Assembly (NCBI GenBank): GCA_019695055.1
Contig: JAIBAT010000150.1
Coordinates: 99,543 to 163,542 of the forward strand
DNA: 64,000 nucleotides
DNA from: Candidatus Sumerlaeaceae bacterium
Lineage (GTDB): Bacteria > Sumerlaeota > Sumerlaeia > Sumerlaeales > Sumerlaeaceae
Reading direction: 5' to 3'
This document shows, piece after piece, positions 29,498 to 38,600 of this stretch. Under the pieces are notes generated by a model. It did no database searches. It was not told the DNA's origin and saw only the letters and a program-made list of their open reading frames with translations. The stretch's first letter is position 1. Every line of letters starts with the position of its first letter. The translations under genes and the position numbers were made by a program.

Positions 29498-32077
29498 ATG
29501 GACGCACCCGAGACACCATCGCCGGCCGCAATGCCCGCCGCGACGAAGCCGAGTTGGCGAGAGCGCATGGAATTGCTGCGCCCCGAGGTGGAGAAACGCT
29601 ACCGCCTGCTTGTGGTGCTGATGTGCCTGCTATTGTCCCTGGGTATTCACCTGCCTGCACTAGGAAACAAGTACTTCCTGTTTGGCACTGATACCATTGC
29701 CCATGATTACATCATGCACATGTATGGGTGGCAATCGATCACGGGGAGCGGCCTGCTGCCTTTGTGGTGTCCGTATCTGTTTTGCGGCTTTCCGTTTCTG
29801 GCAAGTTTTGCCCTCTGCCCGTTTTATCCATCGCAGTGGCTCTACCTGTTGGTGCCGTTCAATACGGCTTTCACCCTGCAATATGTGCTGGCTGTGGCGT
29901 TGGCAGGGATTTTGACGACCTGGTGGCTCAGGCAGATTCCACTTCGGCGCGGAGTGGCATTGTGGGGTGGAATTGCGGCGATGTTCTCCGGGCATTTCCT
30001 GACACTAACCTATGCCGGGCATTTGCAGAAGATGATCGCCATCGCGTGGGCGCCACTCGCGTTTGGGGCGGCGCTGCAATTGTGCCGAATGGCGCGGCAA
30101 CGGGGAGAACACCCTGGTTTGTCGGTTGGTAGTGCGCAACGGCCTGTGCTGCTGTTTGCCTTGGCGTTGGGAATGCAACTCCTCGCCAGCCATTCACAGA
30201 TTTTTTACGCGACTCTTTCAGTATGCGGGGCGCAGGCGCTCATTGTGGCGGTCCCTCTGCTGGTGAAGGCATGGGTCGCGCCAGACCATGGATTGCTGGC
30301 CCCGTTGCGCACGCCTCCCGCGCGGGCTGTGGCCTGGCTGGTGTTACGGTACGGATTGGTCCTGTTCCTCGGAATTGGCCTGAGTGCAGTCCAAATGTTT
30401 CCCGGATGGGAGATGGCGGGAGTCTCCAATCGCGCCCATGGTGTGTCATTTGAGGAGGCCACCGAGACATCCTATCCACCTGCGGAGATACTCGAGTACG
30501 GGATCTCCCGCGTGTTTGGGGATTCGGTACGGGATACACCGACACCCTATTTCGGGTCCTGGGGTGAGCGCATCGTCAGCGATTACCTCGGTGCTCCCCT
30601 GCTGGTACTGGCCCTTGTGGGACTTGCGATCTCCCGCCGCCGTTATCGGTGGTTTCTTGGAGGGCTGGTGCTGGCCTCGATTGTGGTGGGTCTTGGATTT
30701 TACACGCCACTTTATAAGATGCTTTATGCGTCGCTGCCCGGGTTCCGCAGTTTCCGCTCCCCGGGAACATTCATGTTTCTCGCGAATTTCGGTTTGTTGG
30801 CGTTGGCAGCCATGGGGCTTGAAGCAATCCAGGACTCAATGGGGGCAAGGGCCGAGGGAAGTCCGAACACGAGAAGCAAGCGGTTTGGAACTGTCGTCGG
30901 CATGACTGCCATGGTCCTGCTTGGAGCAGGGCTTGCCATGATTTGCGTGGGCATCTACCGCAACTGGGGCGTTCGCCTTGCCATTGCGACGGCGGCGGAG
31001 AAGCAGCGCTATCACATTTTCTCCAGCCTGATGGGCGGAGGCGTGGAACTGGCGCTCGCAGCGGGATTGCTTCGCGTGGGAATTGTGCGATTTGTCTCCA
31101 TCGAAGGATGGCCGGCCAAACTGCCGCGATGGTCCCTGACGGCTTTGGTGTTTCTGGCTCTGGGTCTCCCGCTCATCCGAAATTATCACTTCGTGAGTTT
31201 TGATTCGCTGGAGAGATTCTCGGATTATCTGCGGTTCCAGCCGGTTTACGCAACCCTGCAAGGATTGGGAACAAAACCGGTACGGCTGCTTGAGCAGAAG
31301 GACCTGAAGAACGACTGTGTGCTGCACGGCATCGGGACCCCGACGGGGTACCATCCCGTGCTGCTGGAACGCTACCGGAAGATGTTATCGGCGGTGGGGT
31401 TCGAAACGGAACTTTTTGGGGACATGGTGGCAATTGGGTTTGCCCATCGTTATTCCAACCAACCACCAGTTGGAGTGTGGAAGCTCTTGCGGCAAACCAC
31501 GAATGAATCCATATATCAGTGGAATGGGTCGCCCCGTCTTTACGCAAAGCCACGGGCCACCATTCGCGGGGTGGGGAGCGAAGAGGATGTGCTGAATGCA
31601 CTGGGGCGTGCTTCGGTCCCGACGGGAGAATTTGCCGCAGTGAAAAGTGATCTCGAAAAAGCCGGCGTGAAGAGCGGGCCCCAGAGGAACTCTGCGGAAC
31701 TGCAGGAATGGCGGCCAGGCTACGTGCGGCTGAAAACAGACGGGTCTGCTCCATCACTGTTACCTCTGGCCGAACCCATTGCACCGGGGTGGAACGCAGT
31801 CACCGATGATGGGAGAACTCTGGCCCAACTGCCTGTGAATTACGGCATGCGCGCCGTCGTGCTGCCTGGTGAAGCCTCCACCGTAACGCTTCGGTATGAA
31901 CCTTTCTCATTCCGGTTCGGATTGTTTGTATCAATGCTCGTGACGGCTACCACGCTGATCATTGTCATCGCGCGGTCACACCGAATCCTTATGAAGACAC
32001 GGGTTGGCGCGATAATAGCCGGGTATTTTCACGGGGCGGGTGCGCACCAGGCCGGCAATGCCGGGGTGGAGGCTTGA
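29498..32077 (+). CDS. YfhO-like large membrane protein (copy 1)
   Basis: 859-residue polytopic protein with about 12 helices in the first two thirds and a soluble C-terminal part ending in one more helix (~815-835). YfhO-type features are the first outside loop with GTDTIAHDYIMHMYGWQS, the PFLASFALCPFYPSQWLYLL segment and GGIAAMFSGHF; the architecture is that of GT-C glycosyltransferases with an acidic first loop. YfhO of Bacillus glycosylates lipoteichoic acid; here a role in surface glycan or lipid modification is only inferred. It starts eight bases after ligA. A second member is at 54744-57662. Confidence 0.82.
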   Translation: MDAPETPSPAAMPAATKPSWRERMELLRPEVEKRYRLLVVLMCLLLSLGIHLPALGNKYFLFGTDTIAHDYIMHMYGWQSITGSGLLPLWCPYLFCGFPFLASFALCPFYPSQWLYLLVPFNTAFTLQYVLAVALAGILTTWWLRQIPLRRGVALWGGIAAMFSGHFLTLTYAGHLQKMIAIAWAPLAFGAALQLCRMARQRGEHPGLSVGSAQRPVLLFALALGMQLLASHSQIFYATLSVCGAQALIVAVPLLVKAWVAPDHGLLAPLRTPPARAVAWLVLRYGLVLFLGIGLSAVQMFPGWEMAGVSNRAHGVSFEEATETSYPPAEILEYGISRVFGDSVRDTPTPYFGSWGERIVSDYLGAPLLVLALVGLAISRRRYRWFLGGLVLASIVVGLGFYTPLYKMLYASLPGFRSFRSPGTFMFLANFGLLALAAMGLEAIQDSMGARAEGSPNTRSKRFGTVVGMTAMVLLGAGLAMICVGIYRNWGVRLAIATAAEKQRYHIFSSLMGGGVELALAAGLLRVGIVRFVSIEGWPAKLPRWSLTALVFLALGLPLIRNYHFVSFDSLERFSDYLRFQPVYATLQGLGTKPVRLLEQKDLKNDCVLHGIGTPTGYHPVLLERYRKMLSAVGFETELFGDMVAIGFAHRYSNQPPVGVWKLLRQTTNESIYQWNGSPRLYAKPRATIRGVGSEEDVLNALGRASVPTGEFAAVKSDLEKAGVKSGPQRNSAELQEWRPGYVRLKTDGSAPSLLPLAEPIAPGWNAVTDDGRTLAQLPVNYGMRAVVLPGEASTVTLRYEPFSFRFGLFVSMLVTATTLIIVIARSHRILMKTRVGAIIAGYFHGAGAHQAGNAGVEA

Positions 32078-32129
32078 CAGCGCGCGCCGGGGTCCGCCTT
32101 ATCCCCGGATTATTAGGATTTCACCTCCC

Positions 32130-33551
32130 ATGACCCATCCGTTGCACCAGCCGCCTGGCCCAGCCCGGCTAATAATTATTTGTCTGCTGACAGCGGTGCC
32201 GCTGGCACTTCTCATCCAGATGGTGGGTTTTTGTGGCGTCAATGTGCCGGTTCACGACGAGTGGCATCTCGTCGACATGTTTGACCGAAGCTACTCAGGT
32301 ACTCTGACCTGGGATTACCTTTGGCTGATGCGAAACGAACACCGGATATTCTTTCCACTGCTGTTGTTGCTGGGACTTGGCCGTCTTAGTCACTGGGATT
32401 TACGTTGGGAACTGTGGGCGAATGTGGCCATCGTGGCGGCGGTGTTCGGCATAACCGCCTGGCAAATAGTCAGTACCTCGCGCCGATTGCCAGGTCGGCT
32501 GGCCTGGTGGTTGCTTCCGTTGGTCTCGCTCGTCTTCTTCTCGCTCAGCCAGTTGGAGATGTGGGTCTGGGGAATCACGGTCACCAACACTATGAGCGTG
32601 TTCTTTGTCGTTTCCTCGACCCTGCTGCTGGCGAACAGCCATGGGAGAACGGGGTGGGTCCTGGGGTCTCTGGCGCTCGCAGTATGCGCGTCATTTTCCT
32701 TTGGCACCGGTCTCGCAGTGTGGCCCGCAGGGGCTTTGTGTCTGCTGGGATTGCCGGTGACTCAGCAGCGGCGATGGCGACTTTTTGCCTTCTGGTTTTT
32801 GGCGGGGGCCATCTGTGTGGGACTGTATTTTCAGGGGTACAACCACAATCCTGCGCGGTATCGGGAAACAGGCTTTCTGGAGACGTGGGGCCTGTTTGCC
32901 AATTATTTCTGTGCATGCCTTGGCGGGCCGGTAAGCAGCGCCAGCACGAACGGGGCCATGTGGGCCGGGGTGCTGGCCATCTATGTGCTCATCGGGCTCA
33001 GTTGGTACCTGGTGAGGTCGGGCGCCATGACCGGGCCGCAACTGCTCCCCTACTGGGTGCTCGCCATTGATGCGGCATTGATGACGGGGTTTGTCGCGGT
33101 GGGAAGGTTTCGTTTCAGTGCCGCACAGGCAATGTCATCCCGGTATGTCATCTTCGCTTCGCCGTTGTGGGTTTCGGTCGCCTGCGTCCTGTGGTTTACC
33201 ATGGCAAGTCTTCGCGCGGGGACACCGCGCGGTTTTGAGCGGGGCATGCGATTGTTTATACTGGGAACCCTGACGGCGGCCATCGCCGGTTCCATCATCT
33301 TCCTTAATGTCTGGTCCGGGGACGAGGTGGTGGGGTTTCGCGAACAAATGCTGAAGCACCATGAAGCGGCTGAGTACATGCGGGGCGAGATGCACACCCA
33401 GTGCGATTATTACTATATGCACCGCTTGAATCCAAAGCCCGACATGGTACGCAGGCTTGTACCCATCCTGATGAAATGGAAATTGTCGGATTTCCACGAC
33501 CCAGCCGCACCGCAGGCGACTCTTTACTGGCAGCTTCCCTCCCTGAGGTAG
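32130..33551 (+). CDS. Polytopic membrane protein of unknown function
   Basis: 473 residues from the ATG at 32130 (a longer reading starts inside the previous gene). About ten hydrophobic helices are visible. The first outside loop holds VPVHDEWHLVDMFDRSYSG, an acidic loop in the position used by GT-C glycosyltransferases, and later RYVIFASPLWVSVACV. The end is a short soluble tail. I recognise no precise family. It follows the YfhO-like gene by 52 bases on the same strand, so the two may work together on envelope glycans. Confidence 0.75.
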   Translation: MTHPLHQPPGPARLIIICLLTAVPLALLIQMVGFCGVNVPVHDEWHLVDMFDRSYSGTLTWDYLWLMRNEHRIFFPLLLLLGLGRLSHWDLRWELWANVAIVAAVFGITAWQIVSTSRRLPGRLAWWLLPLVSLVFFSLSQLEMWVWGITVTNTMSVFFVVSSTLLLANSHGRTGWVLGSLALAVCASFSFGTGLAVWPAGALCLLGLPVTQQRRWRLFAFWFLAGAICVGLYFQGYNHNPARYRETGFLETWGLFANYFCACLGGPVSSASTNGAMWAGVLAIYVLIGLSWYLVRSGAMTGPQLLPYWVLAIDAALMTGFVAVGRFRFSAAQAMSSRYVIFASPLWVSVACVLWFTMASLRAGTPRGFERGMRLFILGTLTAAIAGSIIFLNVWSGDEVVGFREQMLKHHEAAEYMRGEMHTQCDYYYMHRLNPKPDMVRRLVPILMKWKLSDFHDPAAPQATLYWQLPSLR

Positions 33552-33573
33552 GGGGAATAGGCGGATTAGGGGA

Positions 33574-33756
33574 TTAGTGTGTGGTTTCGGCGTCTGCAGA
33601 TGACGTGGACACGGCGTCGACCGCCGGCTTGACTTGAAGATTGATGGTACGCCCAGCGCCTTCAGCTGCAGGCACTTGGGGTTCAGGGGCTTTGCGCCCA
33701 CAGGCCGTGGCCATGATGAGGATCGCGAGGATTCCCGCGATGGGGAGGAACTTCAT
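33574..33756 (-). CDS. Small lipoprotein
   Basis: 60 residues from the ATG at 33756, which has GAGAG upstream; an earlier in-frame ATG lacks one. MKFLPIAGILAILIMATACG is a lipoprotein signal with the Cys at ~20 as lipidation site. The remaining ~40 residues are Ala/Pro/Val/Thr-rich with no recognised domain. It is convergent with the membrane protein gene on its left. The lysine-rich microprotein is encoded 79 bases upstream on the same strand. Confidence 0.65.
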   Translation of the reverse strand: MKFLPIAGILAILIMATACGRKAPEPQVPAAEGAGRTINLQVKPAVDAVSTSSADAETTH

Positions 33757-33834
33757 TTGGACTCTCAGAGAACGATTGAAACGTGAAGCGTAAAACAATT
33801 TATTGGCACCCGGGGCTCAGATACCCGGCAGTTA

Positions 33835-33915
33835 CTACTTCTTCTTTGCGCCCTTCTTAGGAGCGGCCTTCTTCTTGGCTGCGGGCTTCTTAGCGGCCTT
33901 CTTGGCTGTTGCCAT
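33835..33915 (-). CDS. 26-residue lysine/alanine-rich microprotein (histone H1-tail-like)
   Basis: The ATG at 33915 is preceded by GAGGTGAT seven bases away, a strong ribosome site, and the frame ends at a TAG at 33835-33837. The product begins MATAKKAAKKPAAKK and ends KKGAKKK: 13 of 26 residues are Lys and the rest are Ala, Pro, Gly and one Thr. This is the composition of histone H1-like tails (chlamydial HctB, other KAAKK-repeat DNA-compacting proteins). A well-placed promoter lies at 33967-33995. A role in DNA or RNA binding is inferred from composition alone. Confidence 0.62.
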   Translation of the reverse strand: MATAKKAAKKPAAKKKAAPKKGAKKK

Positions 33916-33966
33916 TCTCAATCACCTCTGCTTTCTTATGTGGCATTGAATCTTTACAACACGCGA

Positions 33967-33995
33967 ATTCAACGTTCCCGCACCCTCGTTGTCAA
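33967..33995 (-). promoter_or_regulatory. Sigma70-type promoter of the lysine-rich microprotein gene
   Basis: On the minus strand TTGACA (33990-33995), a 17-base spacer and TTGAAT (33967-33972, four of six matches to TATAAT). The predicted start, near 33960, leaves a leader of about 45 bases before the ATG at 33915. Confidence 0.55.
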
Positions 33996-34124
33996 ATAAA
34001 AGACGACATGCCTGCGAATTTTTTTTTCGTGCGGGATAGTAAGCGCGAATCACCTGATTTTTGAGTAGCATTGCAAATCGGTATGGCGTTTGCTCCGCGT
34101 GAAAGCTGCCAACACAAGACACCC

Positions 34125-34403
34125 ATGACAGTCGCAAAAAAAGAAGTCACCATCATCAACGGCTCGGGTCTCCACCTGAGACCGGCAGCCGTGTTTGTGC
34201 AAACCGCCAACAAACACAAGAGCTGCGACGTATTCGTGACGCGTGACAGCACGCGCGTGAACGGCAAGAGCATCATGGGTCTGGTGATGCTGGCCGCGGC
34301 GAAAGATACCGTCATCATGATTGAGTGTGCAGGCGAGGGTGCCGAGGAAGCGCTGGCCGAGCTGGCAGCGTTGGTGGAGAACAGATTTGGAATGGAAACC
34401 TGA
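34125..34403 (+). CDS. ptsH: Phosphocarrier protein HPr
   Basis: 92 residues from the ATG at 34125; upstream in-frame codons give unrelated sequence. HPr carries phosphate from enzyme I in the phosphotransferase system and can be a regulator through HPr kinase. The active-site motif GLHLRPAA puts the phospho-His at residue 17 (His15 in standard numbering). NGKSIMGLM places the regulatory Ser at residue 49 (Ser46), so regulation by HPr kinase/phosphorylase is possible. No enzyme I or EII genes are adjacent. glmU starts 12 bases after the stop. Confidence 0.95.
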   Translation: MTVAKKEVTIINGSGLHLRPAAVFVQTANKHKSCDVFVTRDSTRVNGKSIMGLVMLAAAKDTVIMIECAGEGAEEALAELAALVENRFGMET

Positions 34404-34415
34404 CAGGAGCACTGG

Positions 34416-35777
34416 ATGAAGGATCTTGTTGCCGTAATCCTGGCCGCAGGCCAGGGCTCGCGAATGTACTCCGGGCTGCCGAAGGTGCTGCACAGTGTGG
34501 CGGGCCAGCCCATGCTGGACCATGTGCTGGAATCCATTGAGGCGCTGGAGCCTGAGCGTATCATCGTCGTGACTGGTTTCATGAGCGAGAAGGTGCGCGA
34601 ACACTGTGGCAAGCGAGCTGTCTGCGTAAACCAGGATCGGCGCCTGGGCACAGCCCACGCCGTGCGGCAGGCCATTCCGCACCTCAATAAATTCAAGGGC
34701 GACGTGCTCGTGACAGTGGGCGACACCCCCCTAATCCAAACAGAAACGCTTAAGGAACTAATCAAGCGACGCCGCGCCCACCAGGTGGCCGCGACGGTGC
34801 TGACTACAGAGTTGGACAACCCGACCGGGTACGGCCGCGTGGTGCGCAATCGCGACGGAACCGTGCGCAAGATCGTGGAAGAGAAGGACACCAACGTCTA
34901 CGAGGCGGCGATCAAAGAGATCAACACGGGTATCTATGTGTTCGATTGCCAGAAGATGCTGGAGGCGCTGCGACGCGTGGGCAACAAGAACGCCCAGAAG
35001 GAATATTATCTGACAGATACAATTGAGATCCTCGGGCGCCTGAACGATGAAGTCGAGGCGATGGTGGCGGACGACCCGACGGAAATCATCGGCGTGAACT
35101 CGCGTGGTGATCTGGCGCGGGCCGAGGCATTCCTGCGGCGGCGTATCGCGGCAGCCGTCATGGAGCAGGGCGTCACCGTGATTGATCCGGCGACAACCTA
35201 CATCGACAAGCAGGTTCAGATCGGACGCGACTCGGTGATCCAGCCGTTTACGATTCTGCAGGGACGCTGCAAAATCGGCGAAGCCTGCGAGATCGGCCCG
35301 CATGCCCATGTGCGTGACAGCGTCATCGGATCAGGCAGCAATTTCCGCTATTGTACCATCGAGGAAGCGGAGGTCGGCGACAACGTAAGCGTTGGCCCAT
35401 ATGCAAACATCCGCCCCGGAACAAGAGTAGGGTCCGATGCGCGGATCGGCACCTTCGTCGAGGTCACGCGCAGTTCGGTGGGCGACAGCACGGACATTTT
35501 ACACCTGAGCTACATTGGTGATGCTGAAATCGGGAACCGCGCCTCGCTTGGCACGGGCAGCGTGACGGTGAATTACGACGGAAAGCGCAAACTGCCCACG
35601 AAAATCGGGGACGATGTGTTCCTCGGGACCAACACGAAGCTCGTGGCACCGGTGGAGGTTGTGGCCGGCACGCGGGTGGCACACGATGAAATCCTGACGG
35701 GCAAGATCGGGAGTGTGTCCCCCAGTGCCAGCGGGACATCAAAAACCAAAGCCAGGGCGGCTCGCAAACGGCGTTAA
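34416..35777 (+). CDS. glmU: Bifunctional GlmU: GlcNAc-1-P uridyltransferase / GlcN-1-P acetyltransferase
   Basis: 453 residues, full length. It makes UDP-GlcNAc for peptidoglycan and LPS. The N-terminal nucleotidyltransferase domain opens with VILAAGQGSRMYSGLPKVLH (loop 9-17, Lys23) and has the GDTPL metal-binding segment. The C-terminal half is a left-handed beta-helix of hexapeptide repeats (~250 on), with RPGTRVG, and NYDGKRK near the acetyl-CoA site. The extreme C-terminus is basic (KTKARAARKRR). It is translated just after HPr, so sugar-phosphate sensing and wall-precursor synthesis are co-expressed. Confidence 0.95.
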   Translation: MKDLVAVILAAGQGSRMYSGLPKVLHSVAGQPMLDHVLESIEALEPERIIVVTGFMSEKVREHCGKRAVCVNQDRRLGTAHAVRQAIPHLNKFKGDVLVTVGDTPLIQTETLKELIKRRRAHQVAATVLTTELDNPTGYGRVVRNRDGTVRKIVEEKDTNVYEAAIKEINTGIYVFDCQKMLEALRRVGNKNAQKEYYLTDTIEILGRLNDEVEAMVADDPTEIIGVNSRGDLARAEAFLRRRIAAAVMEQGVTVIDPATTYIDKQVQIGRDSVIQPFTILQGRCKIGEACEIGPHAHVRDSVIGSGSNFRYCTIEEAEVGDNVSVGPYANIRPGTRVGSDARIGTFVEVTRSSVGDSTDILHLSYIGDAEIGNRASLGTGSVTVNYDGKRKLPTKIGDDVFLGTNTKLVAPVEVVAGTRVAHDEILTGKIGSVSPSASGTSKTKARAARKRR

Positions 35778-35830
35778 GTGCGGCGGATGAACGGCCGGGC
35801 TTTTTCGCCCGTGTGGCTTGACGACCGGCA

Positions 35831-37435
35831 GTGAATCCATGTTTCCTTGGCGATGTGACCAGCGACTCAACAGCACTCGCACTCTCGCGCGCAAATTTCT
35901 GGGCTCCTTTTGCGCTGCTTGCCATTGTGGCGCTGGCCCTCTATGGTAACACCCTCACATTGCACGGAGCCCTGCTGGATGAGCCGGGAAATCTCTTTCA
36001 TGCTCATCAAATGGTGGAGCGCTTTGTGGCGGAACCCTCACTCGCGAATCTACGGGCGGCCAAGGACCCAAACCGCCTGTTCCCGGTTTTCTATCTTTAC
36101 CATTACAGCCTGACATCACTCCTGGGAAAAACTGCGCCGCCGCGGCATGCGGTGCAGATTGCCATTCTCTTGATGCACCTGCTGCTTCTTGTTTGGGCCT
36201 TCCAGCGACTTCTGGGCAACGGATGGTGGGCTGTTCCCGCGGCGTTTTACTATCTCTTCTTCATCCCGGACGACTGGAACTCAACGGCGTACAACTGGTA
36301 CACGCTGATGACCAATGAGCCGCTGATGATGGTGCTGTTGGGCACATGGTGCACCTTGCTCGTCGTGGGCGCGGACAAAGCCGCTTCCAAGGCATGCAAA
36401 GCAGGCGTGGTCGCAGGACTCTTCCTGCTGGCCCTGATCATTGCATTTACAAAGGAGACTTCGGCGGCGTACCTGCCCGGCGTTGGGGTGCTTGCCGTTG
36501 TCGCCTGGCGACGCGGACGCGATCCCCTGGTTTGTGGTGCGGGTGTGGCGGCCTACGCTATCGCGGTGGCAACTTTTCTAATGTGCTATTCTCATGTCGT
36601 CGGGTTTGGACAGGCCGTGCCGTCCGGACTGCCGACTGATGGTTCGGCCGCGACGCGGTCCACACGAATCGCTTCGCTGCTTTTCGACAACTATGGGCTG
36701 CTAATGATACTGATCCCGGTTTCCTGGGGGTTTGCTGTCGCGGCGCGGCGTCGGGGAGTATCCACGAATTTCCACTTTGATCTCGAACTCGTGGCGTGGG
36801 CTTTCGCGTTGCCGACTTTGGTCCAGTATGCGCTCTGGCCAAATTTCCAACCGCGGCTGCTCTTGCCGCAATCGCTACTGCTGGCGGGAATACTGGCGCT
36901 CTCCCTTTGGCGAATAGTCCAAGTTTTTAATGTGGGATGGCGACGTTCTGCAGGTACGGTGCTGGCATTGACAGTGGTATGCTCCGTGGTATTTCTGGTG
37001 AACTCCCTCCTTTCGTTCCATAATTTTCGCCTGCTTTACCAGGCGAATGAAGCCTTGCGAGTGCGCGCGTACGAAACTGCGCGGGATCAATTGAAACCCG
37101 GCAATCGCCTGTTTGTGGCGATTCTGCCAGGCGACCAAATCTTCTACGAAATCGGCTGGCGCCTCCACTTCATCGATGGGCAAACCAATGAGGTGCTCGA
37201 ACTCCAACCCGCCACTAAAAGCCAGGTCTCAAAGGGCGACGTCGTGCTCCTTCACCCGGAGATGAGCCGCGTCAAAATGTCGGGCGACGGCATGTCGCGC
37301 GAAACCTTCCGCGAATCCGGAAACAAGTTTCTCCACACAGGATGGAGCGGGCTTGTTGGAGCATTACTGACCAGCAAGAACCCGTTTGAGACCCGCAGTG
37401 GCGGGAATCAGTACGAGGTGATTGGTCTCAAGTAG
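35831..37435 (+). CDS. Polytopic membrane protein, GT-C-like
   Basis: 534 residues from a GTG at 35831 without a clear ribosome site, so the start is uncertain. About ten helices are seen, starting at NFWAPFALLAIVALALYGN. The first outside loop (LLDEPGNLFHAHQMVERFVAEPS) is acidic, then come YYLFFIPDDWNSTAYNWYTLMTNEP and WPNFQPRLLLPQSLLLAG, followed by a ~100-residue soluble tail (~425 on). The shape is that of GT-C type lipid-linked sugar transferases. I cannot name a subfamily. It lies after glmU on the same strand. Confidence 0.75.
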   Translation: MNPCFLGDVTSDSTALALSRANFWAPFALLAIVALALYGNTLTLHGALLDEPGNLFHAHQMVERFVAEPSLANLRAAKDPNRLFPVFYLYHYSLTSLLGKTAPPRHAVQIAILLMHLLLLVWAFQRLLGNGWWAVPAAFYYLFFIPDDWNSTAYNWYTLMTNEPLMMVLLGTWCTLLVVGADKAASKACKAGVVAGLFLLALIIAFTKETSAAYLPGVGVLAVVAWRRGRDPLVCGAGVAAYAIAVATFLMCYSHVVGFGQAVPSGLPTDGSAATRSTRIASLLFDNYGLLMILIPVSWGFAVAARRRGVSTNFHFDLELVAWAFALPTLVQYALWPNFQPRLLLPQSLLLAGILALSLWRIVQVFNVGWRRSAGTVLALTVVCSVVFLVNSLLSFHNFRLLYQANEALRVRAYETARDQLKPGNRLFVAILPGDQIFYEIGWRLHFIDGQTNEVLELQPATKSQVSKGDVVLLHPEMSRVKMSGDGMSRETFRESGNKFLHTGWSGLVGALLTSKNPFETRSGGNQYEVIGLK

Positions 37436-37517
37436 ACAAACGGACAATCGCCCACCAAGCCCCGTCGCAAGCAATTATAGTTGAAAAACTACATACATTT
37501 AATACTCAATCTGGGAA

Positions 37518-38591
37518 ATGCAATCCGCCAAACCCCGCTCTATCCTAAATATCATGGTCGCCACTGGATTTTTGCTTTTCTGGAGCACGGGAATCGGACT
37601 TATCCTGACCGCCCCGTCCGACGGAAGAAATAATACTTTTTTGTATTGCTTGGCTACGTTCGCAATACTGGCGGGTTTGGGCATGGCTGTTTTGCTGAAC
37701 CGCCTCCTGGTGCGGTACGAGTGGGACGATGCGGGAATTGAAATCGTAGGGCCCATCAAACGGATTCACTTCCCGTGGGGCGACTTGATAGATTACAAGG
37801 TTTTGGGCTCTACGACGTACAGACTACAATCCACAAGCAAGCAGGTGCGAGTCTATACCGATTGCCTGCCTTTTGACTGCCCCCTGCAGGAGGAACTAGT
37901 TCAAAGAACCTCCAAGTTGCGTGCGACCAAGCTTAATGCCCTCCTTTCATGTGGAACTGCGGTTTTTAAGACACGGATTGCCTCGATTCCCGTCGGCCGC
38001 ATTGCTTGGTCGGGTACATCCGTTCAGCAAAAGGGTATGGCCGGAAATTGGCAAATCTCGCTGGCTGAACTTGAAAGCCTCCGAATCGAGGCCATTTCCC
38101 AGCATGGGATCCGAACCGGAACAATCCATTCCCTACGGTGCCGCGACCAGAAGCCACTCTACCTCGCGACCGAAATTGATGACTTCGACCTCTTGTTGGC
38201 CTTGATTGCCCGAGTATCATCCAATGCGAAGATAATCGACCTGACCAAGGATTTCGCAGTCCCACTGAACAAAAAAGAAACTCCTGATACGGTCGAGTTA
38301 GAAATTGCTCTGATTTGCGAGAAACTCAAGAAGGCCCAGGACAACCTTCGGGGAATGTCGTGGATCCTTCCTCTAGCCACCGTGGGGTTCACCTTTCTTC
38401 GGTGGCGGCAGTACACACAAGCCACACCGGAACCTCACAGCATTCGGGGATTCCTGCCCCAAGTGCTTCCTTTCCTGTTTGTGCTTATTCCGGCAGTCGC
38501 AATTGCTTTTTCACAGCACCGAACCACCAAGCGGCTTACCCGGCGCATGAGAGAATTGACCTCCGGGACTACCCAAAACTCCGGAGATTAG
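37518..38591 (+). CDS. Membrane protein with bacterial PH-like domain
   Basis: 357 residues. Two hydrophobic helices at the N-terminus (~11-29 and ~42-60) are followed by a stretch resembling bacterial PH domains of YdbT/bPH type: RYEWDDAGIEIVGPIKRIHFPWGDLIDYKVLG, in which the aromatic/IPW-D core matches loosely. After a long soluble middle with DFDLLLALIARV, two more helices (~285-300 and ~318-335) close the protein. No catalytic residues are recognised. It is convergent with gyrA, with 9 bases between the stops. Confidence 0.6.
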   Translation: MQSAKPRSILNIMVATGFLLFWSTGIGLILTAPSDGRNNTFLYCLATFAILAGLGMAVLLNRLLVRYEWDDAGIEIVGPIKRIHFPWGDLIDYKVLGSTTYRLQSTSKQVRVYTDCLPFDCPLQEELVQRTSKLRATKLNALLSCGTAVFKTRIASIPVGRIAWSGTSVQQKGMAGNWQISLAELESLRIEAISQHGIRTGTIHSLRCRDQKPLYLATEIDDFDLLLALIARVSSNAKIIDLTKDFAVPLNKKETPDTVELEIALICEKLKKAQDNLRGMSWILPLATVGFTFLRWRQYTQATPEPHSIRGFLPQVLPFLFVLIPAVAIAFSQHRTTKRLTRRMRELTSGTTQNSGD

Positions 38592-38600
38592 AGGTCGGAC

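Noticed and set aside
33798-33834. Hairpin CCGGG/CCCGG downstream of the microprotein as terminator
   Set aside because: Stem of five pairs with a 9-base loop and only a loose T-rich tail; not strong enough to claim.
35790-35815. Hairpin CGGGC/GCCCG after glmU as terminator
   Set aside because: Only five base pairs and no U-run; too weak to list as a terminator.
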